A stretch of DNA of 64,000 nucleotides from Brevibacillus choshinensis (GCF_016811915.1 NZ_CP069127.1:5342501-5406500), one strand, 5' to 3'. Counted from the stretch's first letter, positions 24,468 to 33,746 are shown. Notes: generated by a model not told the origin, from the letters alone. Program-made: numbers and translations.

Positions 24468-25361
24468 ATGAACCTGCACGCCCTTCGAATCTTTATCGAA
24501 GTTGCGCGAAGAGGCAGTGTGACAGCTGCTGCCGACGCTCTTTCGATCAGCCAGCCTGCTGTTAGCGCCCAAATTCGCAAGCTGGAGCACGAGCTGGCTA
24601 TTCCTCTGGTCGCACCAGATGGGCGCGGCATTTCCCTGACAGCGGAAGGCACGTTCCTTTTTGAACAGGCGCGCCGAATTTACGATTGGGAAAAGGAGAT
24701 TGAATGGCAGCTCGCGGAAATGAAGGAAGGAACAAAAGGACAATTGCGCCTCACTTCCACGTTTCTCCCCTCTCATTATCTGGTCCCGAAGTGGCTCGCA
24801 AGCTACAAGCAGAACTACCCTCAGGTGGAAGTAGACATCCGCACGGGCAACTCACAAAAGTCGATCGAGCGGCTGCTGCGCTGTGAAGCCGATCTCGCCA
24901 TCATTACCAATGAAGTGTGGAAGGATCTGCCCTTTCATCGCATTCACCTGATGGATGTCAACTTCCTGTTTATCGTTCCGCCGAGCCATCCATTTGCTGG
25001 ACAGGACATTCCTCTGGAACAGCTGGTTCAGGAGCCCTTCTTGCTGCGGGAGCCAGGCAGCTCGACGCGTGAAAAGCTGTTTTCTCTCTGCCTTGAGCAC
25101 CAAGTCCAGCCTCCGCAAATTGGCCTTCAGTACCACGGGCTGTTCGAATCCATCCAATCCGTGCGGGCCGGCTATGGCACCATGCTCGCTCCGGCATTGG
25201 CTGTCACCGAGCTCATTGCTCGCGGCGAGGTCGGCCACGTGACCGTCCCCGGGGTTGATATCAAGCGGCCATTGTATTTGTGCTTGCGAACGGATATGAG
25301 TGAACAGCGTCCTGTCATCAAACGATTTGCCGAGATGGTTTTGCAGAGCTGTCAGACATGA
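24468..25361 (+). CDS. LysR-family transcriptional regulator
   Basis: A 297-residue LTTR with the HTH at residues 1-60 (MNLHALRIFIEVARRGSVTAAADALSISQPAVSAQIRKLE in outline) and an effector domain of the CysB/LrhA fold (QLRLTSTFLPSHYLVPKWLASYKQNYPQVEVDI). GGAG lies 7 bases before the ATG. It is divergent from the MFS exporter, a likely target. The inducer is unknown. Confidence 0.88.
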   Translation: MNLHALRIFIEVARRGSVTAAADALSISQPAVSAQIRKLEHELAIPLVAPDGRGISLTAEGTFLFEQARRIYDWEKEIEWQLAEMKEGTKGQLRLTSTFLPSHYLVPKWLASYKQNYPQVEVDIRTGNSQKSIERLLRCEADLAIITNEVWKDLPFHRIHLMDVNFLFIVPPSHPFAGQDIPLEQLVQEPFLLREPGSSTREKLFSLCLEHQVQPPQIGLQYHGLFESIQSVRAGYGTMLAPALAVTELIARGEVGHVTVPGVDIKRPLYLCLRTDMSEQRPVIKRFAEMVLQSCQT

Positions 25362-25385
25362 GCGTGGCGGAGCCTTAGCTGCACC

Positions 25386-25415
25386 AAAAAAAGCCCAATC
25401 CGATTCGGATGGGCT
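25386..25415 (-). terminator. Terminator of purU
   Basis: Stem AGCCC-A-ATCCG / CGGAT-GGGCT (25392-25415). On the reverse strand it is followed directly by seven T. It may also help end the convergent LysR gene. Confidence 0.82.
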
Positions 25416-25428
25416 CTTCTCTGCTTTT

Positions 25429-26331
25429 TTAAGGGAACACAATTGTTTTGTTGCCGTATACCAGCACGCGGTCTTCCAAATGCCAGCCTACAGCGCGAGC
25501 GAGCACAGTGCGCTCCACCTGGCGTCCCAGCTGCTTCAGTGTTTCCACATCTTCCTGGTGGGTCACACGCTGTACGTCCTGTTCGATGATCGGGCCTGCA
25601 TCCAGCTCTTCTGTCACATAGTGGGCCGTCGCACCGATCAGCTTCACACCGCGGCGGTACGCCTGCTCATATGGCTTCGCTCCCACGAATGCCGGGAGGA
25701 ACGAATGGTGGATGTTGATGATTCGCATCGCGTAATCTTCCAGGAAGCGCGGCGAGAGGATCTGCATGTAACGCGCCAGCACGATGACATCGGCACCTGC
25801 TTCAGAGACAGCAGCGATTTGCTCCTCTTCGGCCTGCGGTTTGTTTTCCTTTGTCACCGGAATGCAGTGATACGGAATGCCAAACGATTCGACCGTTTCC
25901 TTCATGTCCGGATGATTGCTGATCACGACGGAAATATCCGCATACAGCTCTCCGGACTTCCAGCGCCACAGCAGCTCCAGGAGACAGTGGTCTTCCTTGG
26001 ATACAAAGATGGCCACCTTTTTGCGCTTGCTCGCCTGAACCAGGGAATATTCCATGTCAAAGCTCGCAGCAATCGGTCTGAATGCCTCCCTGATGACTTC
26101 GCAGCGCTCTTCCAAATTCGTCAATTCAAATTCAATCCGCATGAAAAAGCGGCCGGTTTCCGGATCGGTGGTGTACTGGTCGGACTGGACGATGTTGGCC
26201 CCTTGCTGGTACAGGAAATGGGAAATCGCCGCTACGATTCCAGGACGGTCTGGACAAGAAATGAGCATGCGGGCACGATTCTTGTATTTCTCCGTGTATG
26301 CCTGCCATTCTCTCTCTGATAAACGATACAT
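25429..26331 (-). CDS. purU: Formyltetrahydrofolate deformylase
   Basis: A 300-residue protein, exactly the usual PurU size. An N-terminal ACT domain (about residues 20-95, [32 protein letters not shown]) is followed by a formyltransferase-like hydrolase domain. The active-site stretch [17 protein letters not shown] and the aspartate in [13 protein letters not shown] are intact. It releases formate from 10-formyl-THF to balance one-carbon pools. An upstream ATG forms part of the GGAGGAG ribosome site, so the ATG at 26329-26331 is used. Monocistronic. Confidence 0.95.
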   Translation of the reverse strand: MYRLSEREWQAYTEKYKNRARMLISCPDRPGIVAAISHFLYQQGANIVQSDQYTTDPETGRFFMRIEFELTNLEERCEVIREAFRPIAASFDMEYSLVQASKRKKVAIFVSKEDHCLLELLWRWKSGELYADISVVISNHPDMKETVESFGIPYHCIPVTKENKPQAEEEQIAAVSEAGADVIVLARYMQILSPRFLEDYAMRIINIHHSFLPAFVGAKPYEQAYRRGVKLIGATAHYVTEELDAGPIIEQDVQRVTHQEDVETLKQLGRQVERTVLARAVGWHLEDRVLVYGNKTIVFP

Positions 26332-26459
26332 GTTCTTTCTCTCCTCCATGGTTTGCAGCAAAAAGTTGTTTGCAATTATACCATTCCCTGAAGCATTTTC
26401 CATACCAAAATCGACCTATCACCGTTCACTGATCGATAAAATTTTTATTTACAGCGAAA

Positions 26460-27137
26460 CTATTCTTCTTTATACCCGATCCCATTCATCAAAATATCGA
26501 CAGTGAGATCGATCTGTTGTTCATCGCTATGCTTGCGGAAATCATCCGGGTCCAAAACCTGACGGAACAGCACCAAGCCGAGCATAGAGGACAGCAGTGC
26601 CCGAAAGACGGCTTCTGTAGGAAGCGGACGCAATTCCTTTGCGATGATTTTGTCTTCGATCAGCTTTTGCACGATTCCTTTGATATCGGCAAACACAGTG
26701 GCGATCAGGGCTTCTCTTATCTCATCGTGAAAGAACGCTTCCTGCAGCAGGATCCGGATGGTTCTCTCATTGGTGATGATCATATCCAGACGGTTGCGGT
26801 ACAGCTCCGTGGCGATCTCATGGAAAGGCTTTTTCGCCTGCTCCCGGAAAATTTCACGGACATCCTTCAAGATAAACGGACCTGCAAATTTGACGAGCAC
26901 CGGAGCCACCACCGCCAGCAAGATATCCTTTTTGGATTTGTAGTGGCGAAAGATGGTGCCCTCGGCGACCCCTGCTTCCTTGGCAATCTCAGCGGTAGAG
27001 CTCGCATGAAATCCCTTTTCGGCAAAGAGCTTGATGGACGCCCGCAGAATGCTCCGCTGCTTTTCCGTCATCTCACTCTCGTCCTTCAGCTCCTCTACAT
27101 ATTGCAACAGGCCCTCTTCCAATGATGGCTTGTTCAT
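26460..27137 (-). CDS. TetR-family regulator of the ABC exporter operon
   Basis: A 225-residue TetR protein. The HTH spans about residues 28-75 (ILRASIKLFAEKGFHASSTAEIAKEAGVAEGTIFRHYKSKKDIL); the rest is an all-helical ligand domain. It is the last gene of the HlyD-ATPase-permease operon (18 bases after the permease stop), which suggests autoregulation of the whole operon. The architecture parallels the E. coli ybhGFSR-cecR locus. Two GAGTGATCACTC-like palindromes upstream of the first gene are candidate operators. Confidence 0.87.
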   Translation of the reverse strand: MNKPSLEEGLLQYVEELKDESEMTEKQRSILRASIKLFAEKGFHASSTAEIAKEAGVAEGTIFRHYKSKKDILLAVVAPVLVKFAGPFILKDVREIFREQAKKPFHEIATELYRNRLDMIITNERTIRILLQEAFFHDEIREALIATVFADIKGIVQKLIEDKIIAKELRPLPTEAVFRALLSSMLGLVLFRQVLDPDDFRKHSDEQQIDLTVDILMNGIGYKEE

Positions 27138-27155
27138 CGTTTTTCATACGCTCCT

Positions 27156-28295
27156 CTATTCAATCTTTTTGCGGAAACGCAGCATCGAGACGGTCAGGAT
27201 CGCCAGACAAAAAATCCCCATCCCCATCGCATCCTTCCACAAGGCAGACAGATCCACGGCTTTTAAAAAGATGCCCCGCAGGATTTCCAAAAAATAGGTC
27301 AGCGGGACCAGCCCACCCAACCATTGTATCACGAGCGGCATCGATTCGCGTGGGAACATGAAGCCGGATAACAGCACGCTCGGCAGGATGAACGCAAAGG
27401 CTATCTGCATGGCCTGAAGCTGTGTCTTTGCGATCGTCGAAATGAAGATCCCGAGAATCAGGGTCGTGATGAGAAACAGGACAGAGAGGCTCACGAGAAG
27501 CGATATGCTCCCTTTTACCGGAACGCCAAACCAGAGGGTACCGACGAGCAGCACGAGGCAAAAGGAAAAGAGGCCGATCCCGACGTAGGGCGTGATTTTC
27601 CCGAGCATCAGCTCCAGCGGCCTGATCGGCGTCACGATGAGCTGCTCCATCGTCCCCCGCTCTTTTTCGCGCACGAGCGAAAAGGCGGTGAGGATCATCG
27701 TTACGTTCTGCATGATCAGGCCGATCAATCCCGGAATGTTAAACACGATGCTCTCCATGTTGGGATTGAACAAGACTCGTGTATCGAGCTCTAGCGGCAA
27801 TTCCAGCTCACCCATGCCTTCTTTTTGCAAGCGCGTCTCTTGCAGAGCGATTGAGCGGTTCTGGACGATCAGCTGGGCATTGGAGGTCGCAGTACGGGCG
27901 ATGTTGGGATCGGAGCCGTCGACCAGCAGCTGCACATTGGCCTGCTCATTTCGATCGCGCTTGCGGGCATAGTCGGGAGGAATCACCAGCGCGACACTGA
28001 TCGTACCATCATCCAGCATGGACTCGATGTCACCGTAGCCACTCGCATGTGCGGCAACCTCAAAAAACTGCGTATTGGTAAACTGATCGACCAGCTCCCG
28101 GCTATAGGCAGTCGAGCTCTGATCCCATACCGCCATTTTGATATGGTTCACATCCGTATTCACAGCATAGCCAAACAAAAACAGCATCATCAGCGGCATG
28201 ACGAGAGCGATTGCCAGACTCGGACGGTCCCGCTTGATCTGGATCACTTCTTTTTTCACCACGGACCAATAGCGCCCCCAGACGAAACGCTTCAT
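27156..28295 (-). CDS. ABC-2 type exporter permease (YbhR/YbhS-like)
   Basis: A 379-residue permease with one N-terminal membrane segment (LAIALVMPLMMLFLFGYAVN), a large extracytoplasmic domain (about 50-190), then five C-terminal segments. NIPGLIGLIMQNVTMILTAFSLVREKERGTMEQLIVTPIRPLELMLGK is the ABC-2 signature region. Its ATG overlaps the ATPase stop (4-bp overlap), so it forms a complex with that ATPase. It probably exports drugs or other amphiphiles. Confidence 0.87.
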   Translation of the reverse strand: MKRFVWGRYWSVVKKEVIQIKRDRPSLAIALVMPLMMLFLFGYAVNTDVNHIKMAVWDQSSTAYSRELVDQFTNTQFFEVAAHASGYGDIESMLDDGTISVALVIPPDYARKRDRNEQANVQLLVDGSDPNIARTATSNAQLIVQNRSIALQETRLQKEGMGELELPLELDTRVLFNPNMESIVFNIPGLIGLIMQNVTMILTAFSLVREKERGTMEQLIVTPIRPLELMLGKITPYVGIGLFSFCLVLLVGTLWFGVPVKGSISLLVSLSVLFLITTLILGIFISTIAKTQLQAMQIAFAFILPSVLLSGFMFPRESMPLVIQWLGGLVPLTYFLEILRGIFLKAVDLSALWKDAMGMGIFCLAILTVSMLRFRKKIE

Positions 28296-29059
28296 CGGCC
28301 CTCCCCCCTTTTTCCGGCCTCACCCAACCGGGCCTCTTCCTGTTTGACCAGATCGATAAACACATCCTCCAGATTTTGCGCCCCCATGCGACGGATGAGC
28401 TCCTGCGGCGTCCCTTGTGCCAGCAGATTTCCGAAAAAGATAAAGCCGATCCAATCGCAGGTCTGCGCCTCATCCATGTAGTGGGTGGTGACGAGCACCG
28501 TGATGCCTTGCCCAGCCAGCTCGTGAATGACATCCCAAAAGATTCGCCTCGATACGGGGTCTACCCCTGCCGTCGGTTCGTCCAGAATCAGCAGCTCCGG
28601 CTTGTGCAAAAGGGCACAGGAGAGTGCCAGGCGCTGCTTCCATCCCCCGGAGAGGGAGCCCGCGATCTGCTTTTCTCTGCCCGTCAGCCCTGCCATTTCG
28701 ATCAGCTCTGCCTTTCTCTGCTTTCTTTCCGCCGCGTTCAGTTGATAGACACCGGCGTAAAAGTCGAGGTTTTCTTCAACCGTCAAATCCTCATAAAGAC
28801 TGAACTTCTGAGACATGTAGCCGATTCGCTGCTTGATTTCCTCACTTTGTGTCATGACATCCAGTCCGAGAACCATGCCGCTGCCAGAGGTCGGCGCTAA
28901 AAGGCCGCACAGCATCCGGATCGTCGTAGACTTGCCTGAGCCATTAGGTCCGAGAAAGCCGTAAATGGAGCCTTTGGGCACATTCAATGTCAGGCTGTTG
29001 ACCGCGATCCGATCCCCGAATCGCTTCGTCAGCTGATTGCAGGAGATAGCGGATATCAT
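28292..29059 (-). CDS. ABC exporter ATPase
   Basis: A 255-residue nucleotide-binding subunit. Walker A GPNGSGKST (about residues 39-47), Q-loop YMSQKFSLY, signature LSGGWKQRLAL and Walker B LLILDEPTAGVDP are complete, with the H-loop in VTTHYMDEA. DrrA/YbhF-type. It overlaps its neighbours on both sides by 4 bp, consistent with a translationally coupled operon. Confidence 0.93.
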   Translation of the reverse strand: MISAISCNQLTKRFGDRIAVNSLTLNVPKGSIYGFLGPNGSGKSTTIRMLCGLLAPTSGSGMVLGLDVMTQSEEIKQRIGYMSQKFSLYEDLTVEENLDFYAGVYQLNAAERKQRKAELIEMAGLTGREKQIAGSLSGGWKQRLALSCALLHKPELLILDEPTAGVDPVSRRIFWDVIHELAGQGITVLVTTHYMDEAQTCDWIGFIFFGNLLAQGTPQELIRRMGAQNLEDVFIDLVKQEEARLGEAGKRGEGR

Positions 29060-30252
29060 CGTCCTTCCCCCTCGGCTGGCGAAGACAGAATGACATCCGC
29101 AGGCATGCCGGGCTTGATTTTGCCCTGACCGTCCGTGATCTCGATCGTGACGGCAAAGACAAGCTTGGTTCGTTCGTCCGGCGTTTGCACATTTTTCGGA
29201 GTGAACTCTGCCTTCTCGGATAGAAAGGTGACTTTCCCTGTAAAGGTTTCTCCTGGATACGCGTCGACCTGAATGCCCACTACCTGACCCGTCTGCACCC
29301 GGTTTAACTGGGCTTCAGGGATGTACACCTTGAGCTTGAGCCGATCTGCCTTCATCATCGTGAACAGATTGGCCCCCGTCTTGGCTACTTCGCCCTGCTC
29401 GATCGACCTGCGCAGCAGAATGCCGTCTGCAGGCGCCGTGATTTTCGTCTTCTCCAGCTGCAGCATCGCCTGATCCAGCTTGGCCTGCGCTTGCTGCTGC
29501 GCGGCCAGGAGAGCGCGAATCGTATAGCCCGTGCTTCCTTCCTTCAGCAAATCCAAATCCGCTGCAGCTCCTGCTTGCTGGGCCTGAGCTGTTCCCGCCT
29601 GGGCGACTGCGGCTGCCACCTCTCCCTGAGATGTGACGTACTGTGCTTCTGCTGCAGCCACTTGCGCCTCCAGCTGATTCACCTGCGTCATGGCCTGACT
29701 GACGAGCTCCTGCTGTGTCTCATAATCCTTTTGGGAAATGGCTCCCTGCAGAAACAGGGCTCGGGTCTCCGCCAATCGGTTTTGCTGGTAGGCGAGGGTG
29801 CGCTGTGCTCCCTGCAATTGGGACTGGGCCTGCTCACGCTGCTCCCTCGCCTTGCTGATCCCTGCCTCGGCCTGCAGCTTCCGGGCTTGCGCCATACGGA
29901 TATTCGCATCTGCCTGCTGGACCGCAGCGATTCCTTTTTCAATGGAGGAGTCACGCGAGCCTGCCTTCGCTTCCTCCAAGCGGGCTGTCGCCTGCTCCCA
30001 TGCGGCTTTTGCCTCCGCGACATTGATCTGGTAGCTGCGAGTGTCCAGCGCGGCTAACTCCTGGCCCGCTTTTACAGTCATCCCTTCCTCCCCATGCACT
30101 TCTGTAACCATGCCGCCGACTTCTGCGACGATGGGCCACTCCTCCGCTTCGATGGTTCCCGATAGTGACGGCTCCTGCTGAGAGAACCCGGCACAACCTG
30201 TTAAGGTGAACACCATTCCAGCGATCAAACCAAAAACACAGATGCGTTTCAT
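29056..30252 (-). CDS. HlyD-family adaptor lipoprotein of the ABC exporter
   Basis: A 398-residue protein: signal peptide with lipobox TLTGC (Cys about residue 20), a lipoyl half (VAEVGGMVTEVHGEEGMTVKAGQELAALD), a long Ala/Gln-rich coiled coil (about 75-250), the second lipoyl half (TAPADGILLRRSIEQGEVAKTGANLF) and a beta-barrel. YbhG/EmrA-like. It is the first gene of the operon, with its own promoter and two TetR-type palindromes upstream. Confidence 0.88.
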   Translation of the reverse strand: MKRICVFGLIAGMVFTLTGCAGFSQQEPSLSGTIEAEEWPIVAEVGGMVTEVHGEEGMTVKAGQELAALDTRSYQINVAEAKAAWEQATARLEEAKAGSRDSSIEKGIAAVQQADANIRMAQARKLQAEAGISKAREQREQAQSQLQGAQRTLAYQQNRLAETRALFLQGAISQKDYETQQELVSQAMTQVNQLEAQVAAAEAQYVTSQGEVAAAVAQAGTAQAQQAGAAADLDLLKEGSTGYTIRALLAAQQQAQAKLDQAMLQLEKTKITAPADGILLRRSIEQGEVAKTGANLFTMMKADRLKLKVYIPEAQLNRVQTGQVVGIQVDAYPGETFTGKVTFLSEKAEFTPKNVQTPDERTKLVFAVTIEITDGQGKIKPGMPADVILSSPAEGEGR

Positions 30253-30278
30253 ACCATCACCTCTAAAATGAAATAATG

Positions 30279-30293
30279 TGAGTAATCACTCTC
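30279..30293. promoter_or_regulatory. TetR-type operator copy 1
   Basis: GAGT-AATC-ACTC core within TGTGAGTAATCACTCTC, 27-40 bp upstream of the HlyD start. Same half-site as the palindrome at 30372. Confidence 0.5.
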
Positions 30294-30371
30294 TTTTAAT
30301 GTCAAAAAAATACCAGCTTTCTGCTGATTCCGATACGGATGGATAAATTCAAATATCGTTCATAAATGAAA

Positions 30372-30389
30372 AGTGAGTGATCACTCGCT
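30372..30389. promoter_or_regulatory. TetR-type operator copy 2
   Basis: AGTGAGTGATCACTCGCT contains the perfect 12-bp palindrome GAGTGATCACTC. It lies just downstream of the predicted start point of the exporter promoter (-10 at 30399-30404), a classical repression position. Confidence 0.65.
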
Positions 30390-30398
30390 CTCACTGTG

Positions 30399-30428
30399 AT
30401 TATATGCTCCCGTTCGAAAAAATGTAAA
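30399..30428 (-). promoter_or_regulatory. Sigma-A promoter of the ABC exporter operon
   Basis: Reverse strand: TTTACA (30428-30423), 18-base spacer, consensus TATAAT (30404-30399). Confidence 0.7.
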
Positions 30429-30470
30429 TCATTTTTTCTGCTCGTTTCGGGATTACCCTGCCAAATGCAA

Positions 30471-30497
30471 AGACTGCCACGCTACGTGCGGCAGTCT
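30471..30497 (-). terminator. Terminator-like hairpin after the UMP kinase gene
   Basis: AGACTGCC (30471-30478) / GGCAGTCT (30490-30497), 8-bp stem with extra pairing in the loop. On the reverse strand followed by TTGCATTTGG, only a weak U-tract. Confidence 0.6.
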
Positions 30498-30533
30498 CCG
30501 TCGGTCCTTCCTTGCAGGCTTTTTCTCTTCCCT

Positions 30534-31268
30534 TTATTTCAGAACAGCCTCCACATCGCGGGTAATATAGGTTCCGACCTGCTCTCCCTGACAAATTCGG
30601 ATCATCGCACCTGGCTGGTCGAAGTTGAATACGTGCAGCGGCAGCCCGTGATCGCGGGCCAGGATCATCGCAGACTGGTCCATCACCTTCAAATCTTTCC
30701 GTATCACCTCGTCGAAGGAAAGCGCCGTGTACTGCTTGGCGGATGCATCCTTTCGAGGATCGGCAGTGAAGACGCCATCTACCCCATGCTTGGCAACCAG
30801 AAGCGCGTCTACCTCTACCTCGAGTGCGCGTTGGACGGCAGGATAGTCAGTCGTCACGTAGGGCTGCCCGTTCCCCCCTGCAAATATGACCACGTAGCCC
30901 TTTTCCAGGTGATGCACGGCCCGTAGTCGGATGTACGGCTCCGCTACGGCATTGATCGGAACAGCAGTCATGACGCGAACTTCCCGGTTGACTCTTGCTT
31001 TGAGCACGCCACGCAGCATCAAGCTGTTGATGACCGTTGCCAATGTCCCGATATTATCCGCCTCCACCCGTTCGATTCCCCACAGGTCTGCCATGCTCCC
31101 GCGGAAAATGTTGCCCCCGCCGATGACGATGGCGACTTCGACACCTTGATTCAAAAGCGCCAGGATTTCACCGGCGATGTTTTCCAGCTGCTCCGGACTA
31201 AAGCCAAAGCCGTTGTCACCCGCGACGGCTCCCCCACTCAATTTGACCAAGACTCGCTTGTAGCGCAT
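30534..31268 (-). CDS. pyrH: UMP kinase (PyrH-type), monocistronic
   Basis: A 244-residue amino-acid-kinase-fold protein of normal PyrH length. KLSGGAVAG (usually KLSGEALAG), IVIGGGNIFRGSMADLWGIERVEADNIGTLATVIN, AEPYIRLRAVHHLEKGYVVIFAGGNGQPYVTTD and VDGVFTADPRKD follow bacterial UMP kinase closely. It phosphorylates UMP to UDP. In most Bacillales pyrH lies between tsf and frr; here it stands alone, so this may be a second, diverged copy. A long in-frame extension upstream has no ribosome site. Confidence 0.82.
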   Translation of the reverse strand: MRYKRVLVKLSGGAVAGDNGFGFSPEQLENIAGEILALLNQGVEVAIVIGGGNIFRGSMADLWGIERVEADNIGTLATVINSLMLRGVLKARVNREVRVMTAVPINAVAEPYIRLRAVHHLEKGYVVIFAGGNGQPYVTTDYPAVQRALEVEVDALLVAKHGVDGVFTADPRKDASAKQYTALSFDEVIRKDLKVMDQSAMILARDHGLPLHVFNFDQPGAMIRICQGEQVGTYITRDVEAVLK

Positions 31269-31383
31269 GCTGCCACTCCTCTCCCATTTTAAAAGTGTAC
31301 GGGTTCGCTTGGGGCCGCCAAGCATTGTACCCAACGGGCAAAAGCCTCGCTTTGCTGCACTCATGCTGTATCCTTGTCTGTAC

Positions 31384-31419
31384 AAAAAAAGAACGAAAGC
31401 CAAAATCGCTCTCGTTCTT
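31384..31419 (-). terminator. Terminator of the DUF402 gene
   Basis: A 12-bp stem with one mismatch (31389-31400 / 31408-31419, AAGAACGA arms), followed on the reverse strand by a T run (31384-31390). Confidence 0.85.
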
Positions 31420-31508
31420 CAGGTCAAAGGAATGAGACAGGCCAACCGACGCTGTTTTTTGCATAGCCTGCCCTCCCTTTTTCATCCATTCCAAAACTCT
31501 CCATTATT

Positions 31509-32027
31509 TTACGCAAAGAAGTTTGGAAAGTCAAAAGCATCCCGCTTGCCAGCCAAAATTTCAGTCATGAGACGATCGGCAACCTCACAGGCGAAGCGGT
31601 GTTCTTCTGCACTGATCATTCCCTTTTGCATGGCCTCATCCAGTTCATCCTGATCCAGCAGGTACACACGGTCATCGGGCAAGACGACGATGTCCAGATA
31701 AAGGTCGTCGTACCAAAGATGACCGTTTTCATCCTTCCCGTGGCCTTTGCAAATGTCGATGTACCACTGTACCGTATTCCCCAGTTCGTCCAGCATTTTG
31801 GTCACCGCATATGGTTTCCCATGAGGAAAATATTGCAAATAGACATACCCGCGGTCACCCACGCAAAGCATCTTTCCACCGACCGGCATATACGCCGGAT
31901 CACTGACCTCGTCCAACGTCAAGCGAACGGCATAGCCGGTAAAAGACAACGCTTCTACCCATTTTTCCTGATAGCCCAGCCGTTTGACTCGCCTCCAGCC
32001 AGGACGGTCTGCACGTTTTCGCTTCAT
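31509..32027 (-). CDS. DUF402 family nucleoside di/triphosphate phosphatase-like protein
   Basis: A 172-residue DUF402 protein. YMPVGGKMLCVGDRGYVYLQYFPHGKPYAVTKMLDE and QWYIDICKGHG...WYDDLYLDIVVLPDDRVYLLDQDELDEAM carry the conserved metal-binding acidic residues and the YxD motif. Characterised relatives (Staphylococcus Ntdp, Streptomyces FomD) are Mn/Mg-dependent nucleotide phosphatases. GGAG site before the ATG. Monocistronic. Confidence 0.85.
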   Translation of the reverse strand: MKRKRADRPGWRRVKRLGYQEKWVEALSFTGYAVRLTLDEVSDPAYMPVGGKMLCVGDRGYVYLQYFPHGKPYAVTKMLDELGNTVQWYIDICKGHGKDENGHLWYDDLYLDIVVLPDDRVYLLDQDELDEAMQKGMISAEEHRFACEVADRLMTEILAGKRDAFDFPNFFA

Positions 32028-32152
32028 GGCCCGTTCTCCTCATCGTTAGCCTCTTCCTTGGAAGGTATGTAAGCTTCGTCCAAAGCTCGGCAAGCAAGCT
32101 TTCTCCATTTCACTCTACCACGAATTGGATCTTTTTGTCAGATGTGAAGAAA

Positions 32153-32176
32153 GACATGTCAGCCAAACGACATGTC
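32153..32176 (-). terminator. Hairpin after the APC permease gene
   Basis: Two copies of the self-complementary octamer GACATGTC (32153-32160 and 32169-32176) can pair across an 8-base loop. On the reverse strand followed by TTTCTTC. Terminator-like; it could also be a tandem protein-binding site. Confidence 0.5.
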
Positions 32177-32187
32177 GGTTCGATGGA

Positions 32188-33609
32188 TTAACGCCCGCGG
32201 GAGCTTTCCTTCTGCAAATGACTGTGCCTACGCCCATAAAGAAAATAGACGAAGGTCCCGACTATGAGCCAGCCGATAAATCCAAGCTTGGTTACCAATG
32301 GCAGGCTGTAGACCAGATACCCGCAGAACACCACGGCAAGGATCGGCACCAGGGGCACGAGGGGTACACGAAAAGCCCGTTGCAGCCCTGGATTCGTATT
32401 GCGCAGGACGACGACACCGATGGACACGAGAATAAAGGCAAACAGCGTCCCGATGTTGGTCAGCTCCGCCAGTTTGCTCAAAGGCAAGAGACCACTGAAA
32501 ATGGCCACCAATATCCCTACGATCAAGGTGCTTTTGCGCGGAACCTGCGTTTCTTTGTGCACCTGTGAAAAGATGGGGGGCAGCAAGCCATCGCGGCTAA
32601 TGGCAAAAAACAACCGAGCCTGGCCATACATCATGACCAACAGCACGGTTGTAATCCCCACGATCGCTCCCAGTGAAATAAATCCCGCCACCCAATCCTG
32701 CTTGACGTAGGACAGTGCAAACGCCACTGGATTTTTGACGTTCAGCATTTCATAGGGAACGATTCCCGTCAGGGTCAGGGAGACTGCAATGTAGAGAACC
32801 GTACAGATCAAGAGGGAAGCGATAATTCCGATCGGCATATCACGCTGGGGATTGCGAACCTCTTCTGCTGCTGTCGATACCGCATCGAACCCGATGAAAG
32901 CGAAGAACACAGTCGCTGCCCCTGTCGCTACCCCTGCAAATCCAAATGGCATGAAAGGGCTCCAATTCTCAGGCTTGACGTAGCCGATTCCGACAGCGAG
33001 AAACAAAAGAACGACGATCAGTTTGATGAACACCATGACGGTATTCAAACGGGCGGATTCGCGCGTTCCTTTCATCAAGAGCAAGGTAATGACAAAAATA
33101 ATGACGACCGCCGGCATATCAATAATCGTTCCTTTGGAGGCGTCGAATGCGCTGGTGAGGGCGACGGGCAGCGTAATGCCGAACCCTTCCAACAGTCCTT
33201 GGGCGTAACCCGACCATCCGCTCGCCACGGCTGCTGCCGCGACCCCGTATTCCAAGATCAAGTCCCACCCGATCATCCAGGCGACCAGCTCCCCAAACGC
33301 AGCATAGCTGTACGTATAGGCGCTGCCGGAAACAGGGACAGTCGATGCAAATTCTGCATAGCACAGGGCTGCAAAGACGCACGCCAGTCCGGACAGGACG
33401 AAGGAAAGCACCAGTGCTGGACCCGCGTGGACAGCGGCCGCCACACCGGTCAAAACAAAAATGCCTGTTCCAACGATGGCTCCGATCCCGAGCATGGTCA
33501 AATCAAACGCGCTCAAGGACTTTTTCAGGGAGCCCGACTTGCTCTCTGATTGCCTAAGCAGCTCTTCTATTGCCTTTTTTCGCAGTAATTGCTGACGTAA
33601 TGACATCAT
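32188..33609 (-). CDS. APC-family amino acid permease (cationic amino acid transporter type)
   Basis: A 473-residue permease with about 12 membrane segments. LTMLGIGAIVGTGIFVLTG is the TM1 substrate-binding helix; AFIGFDAVSTAAEEVRNPQRDMPIGI is the TM6 signature of the CAT (YfnA-like) group. It takes up amino acids by proton or sodium symport. Two adjacent ATGs follow GGAGGGA; the first is used here, while an upstream TTG overlaps the ribosome site. Monocistronic. Confidence 0.9.
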   Translation of the reverse strand: MMSLRQQLLRKKAIEELLRQSESKSGSLKKSLSAFDLTMLGIGAIVGTGIFVLTGVAAAVHAGPALVLSFVLSGLACVFAALCYAEFASTVPVSGSAYTYSYAAFGELVAWMIGWDLILEYGVAAAAVASGWSGYAQGLLEGFGITLPVALTSAFDASKGTIIDMPAVVIIFVITLLLMKGTRESARLNTVMVFIKLIVVLLFLAVGIGYVKPENWSPFMPFGFAGVATGAATVFFAFIGFDAVSTAAEEVRNPQRDMPIGIIASLLICTVLYIAVSLTLTGIVPYEMLNVKNPVAFALSYVKQDWVAGFISLGAIVGITTVLLVMMYGQARLFFAISRDGLLPPIFSQVHKETQVPRKSTLIVGILVAIFSGLLPLSKLAELTNIGTLFAFILVSIGVVVLRNTNPGLQRAFRVPLVPLVPILAVVFCGYLVYSLPLVTKLGFIGWLIVGTFVYFLYGRRHSHLQKESSRGR

Positions 33610-33712
33610 GACTCCCTCCAATGGCGGCCCGTCTTTCTATTTTTCCAGTGATAGAAAAACAGTTGAAGTTTGAGCTGTTACAGGGGAATTTATGCATCAC
33701 TGGAAAGCACCA

Positions 33713-33746
33713 GCAAAAAACGCTGATCCCATTACGGACCAGCGTT
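33713..33746 (-). terminator. Terminator of the sbcDC-addBA operon
   Basis: Arms AACGCTG (33719-33725) / CAGCGTT (33740-33746) plus TCC/GGA inside. On the reverse strand followed by TTTT. Confidence 0.75.

Noticed and set aside
26332-26459. Possible riboswitch upstream of purU
   Set aside because: The 128-base leader shows no conserved aptamer pattern or terminator-antiterminator pair that I can recognise.
32153-32176. GACATGTC copies as a transposon end or attachment site
   Set aside because: No transposase, target duplication or integrase nearby; a hairpin after the permease gene explains them.
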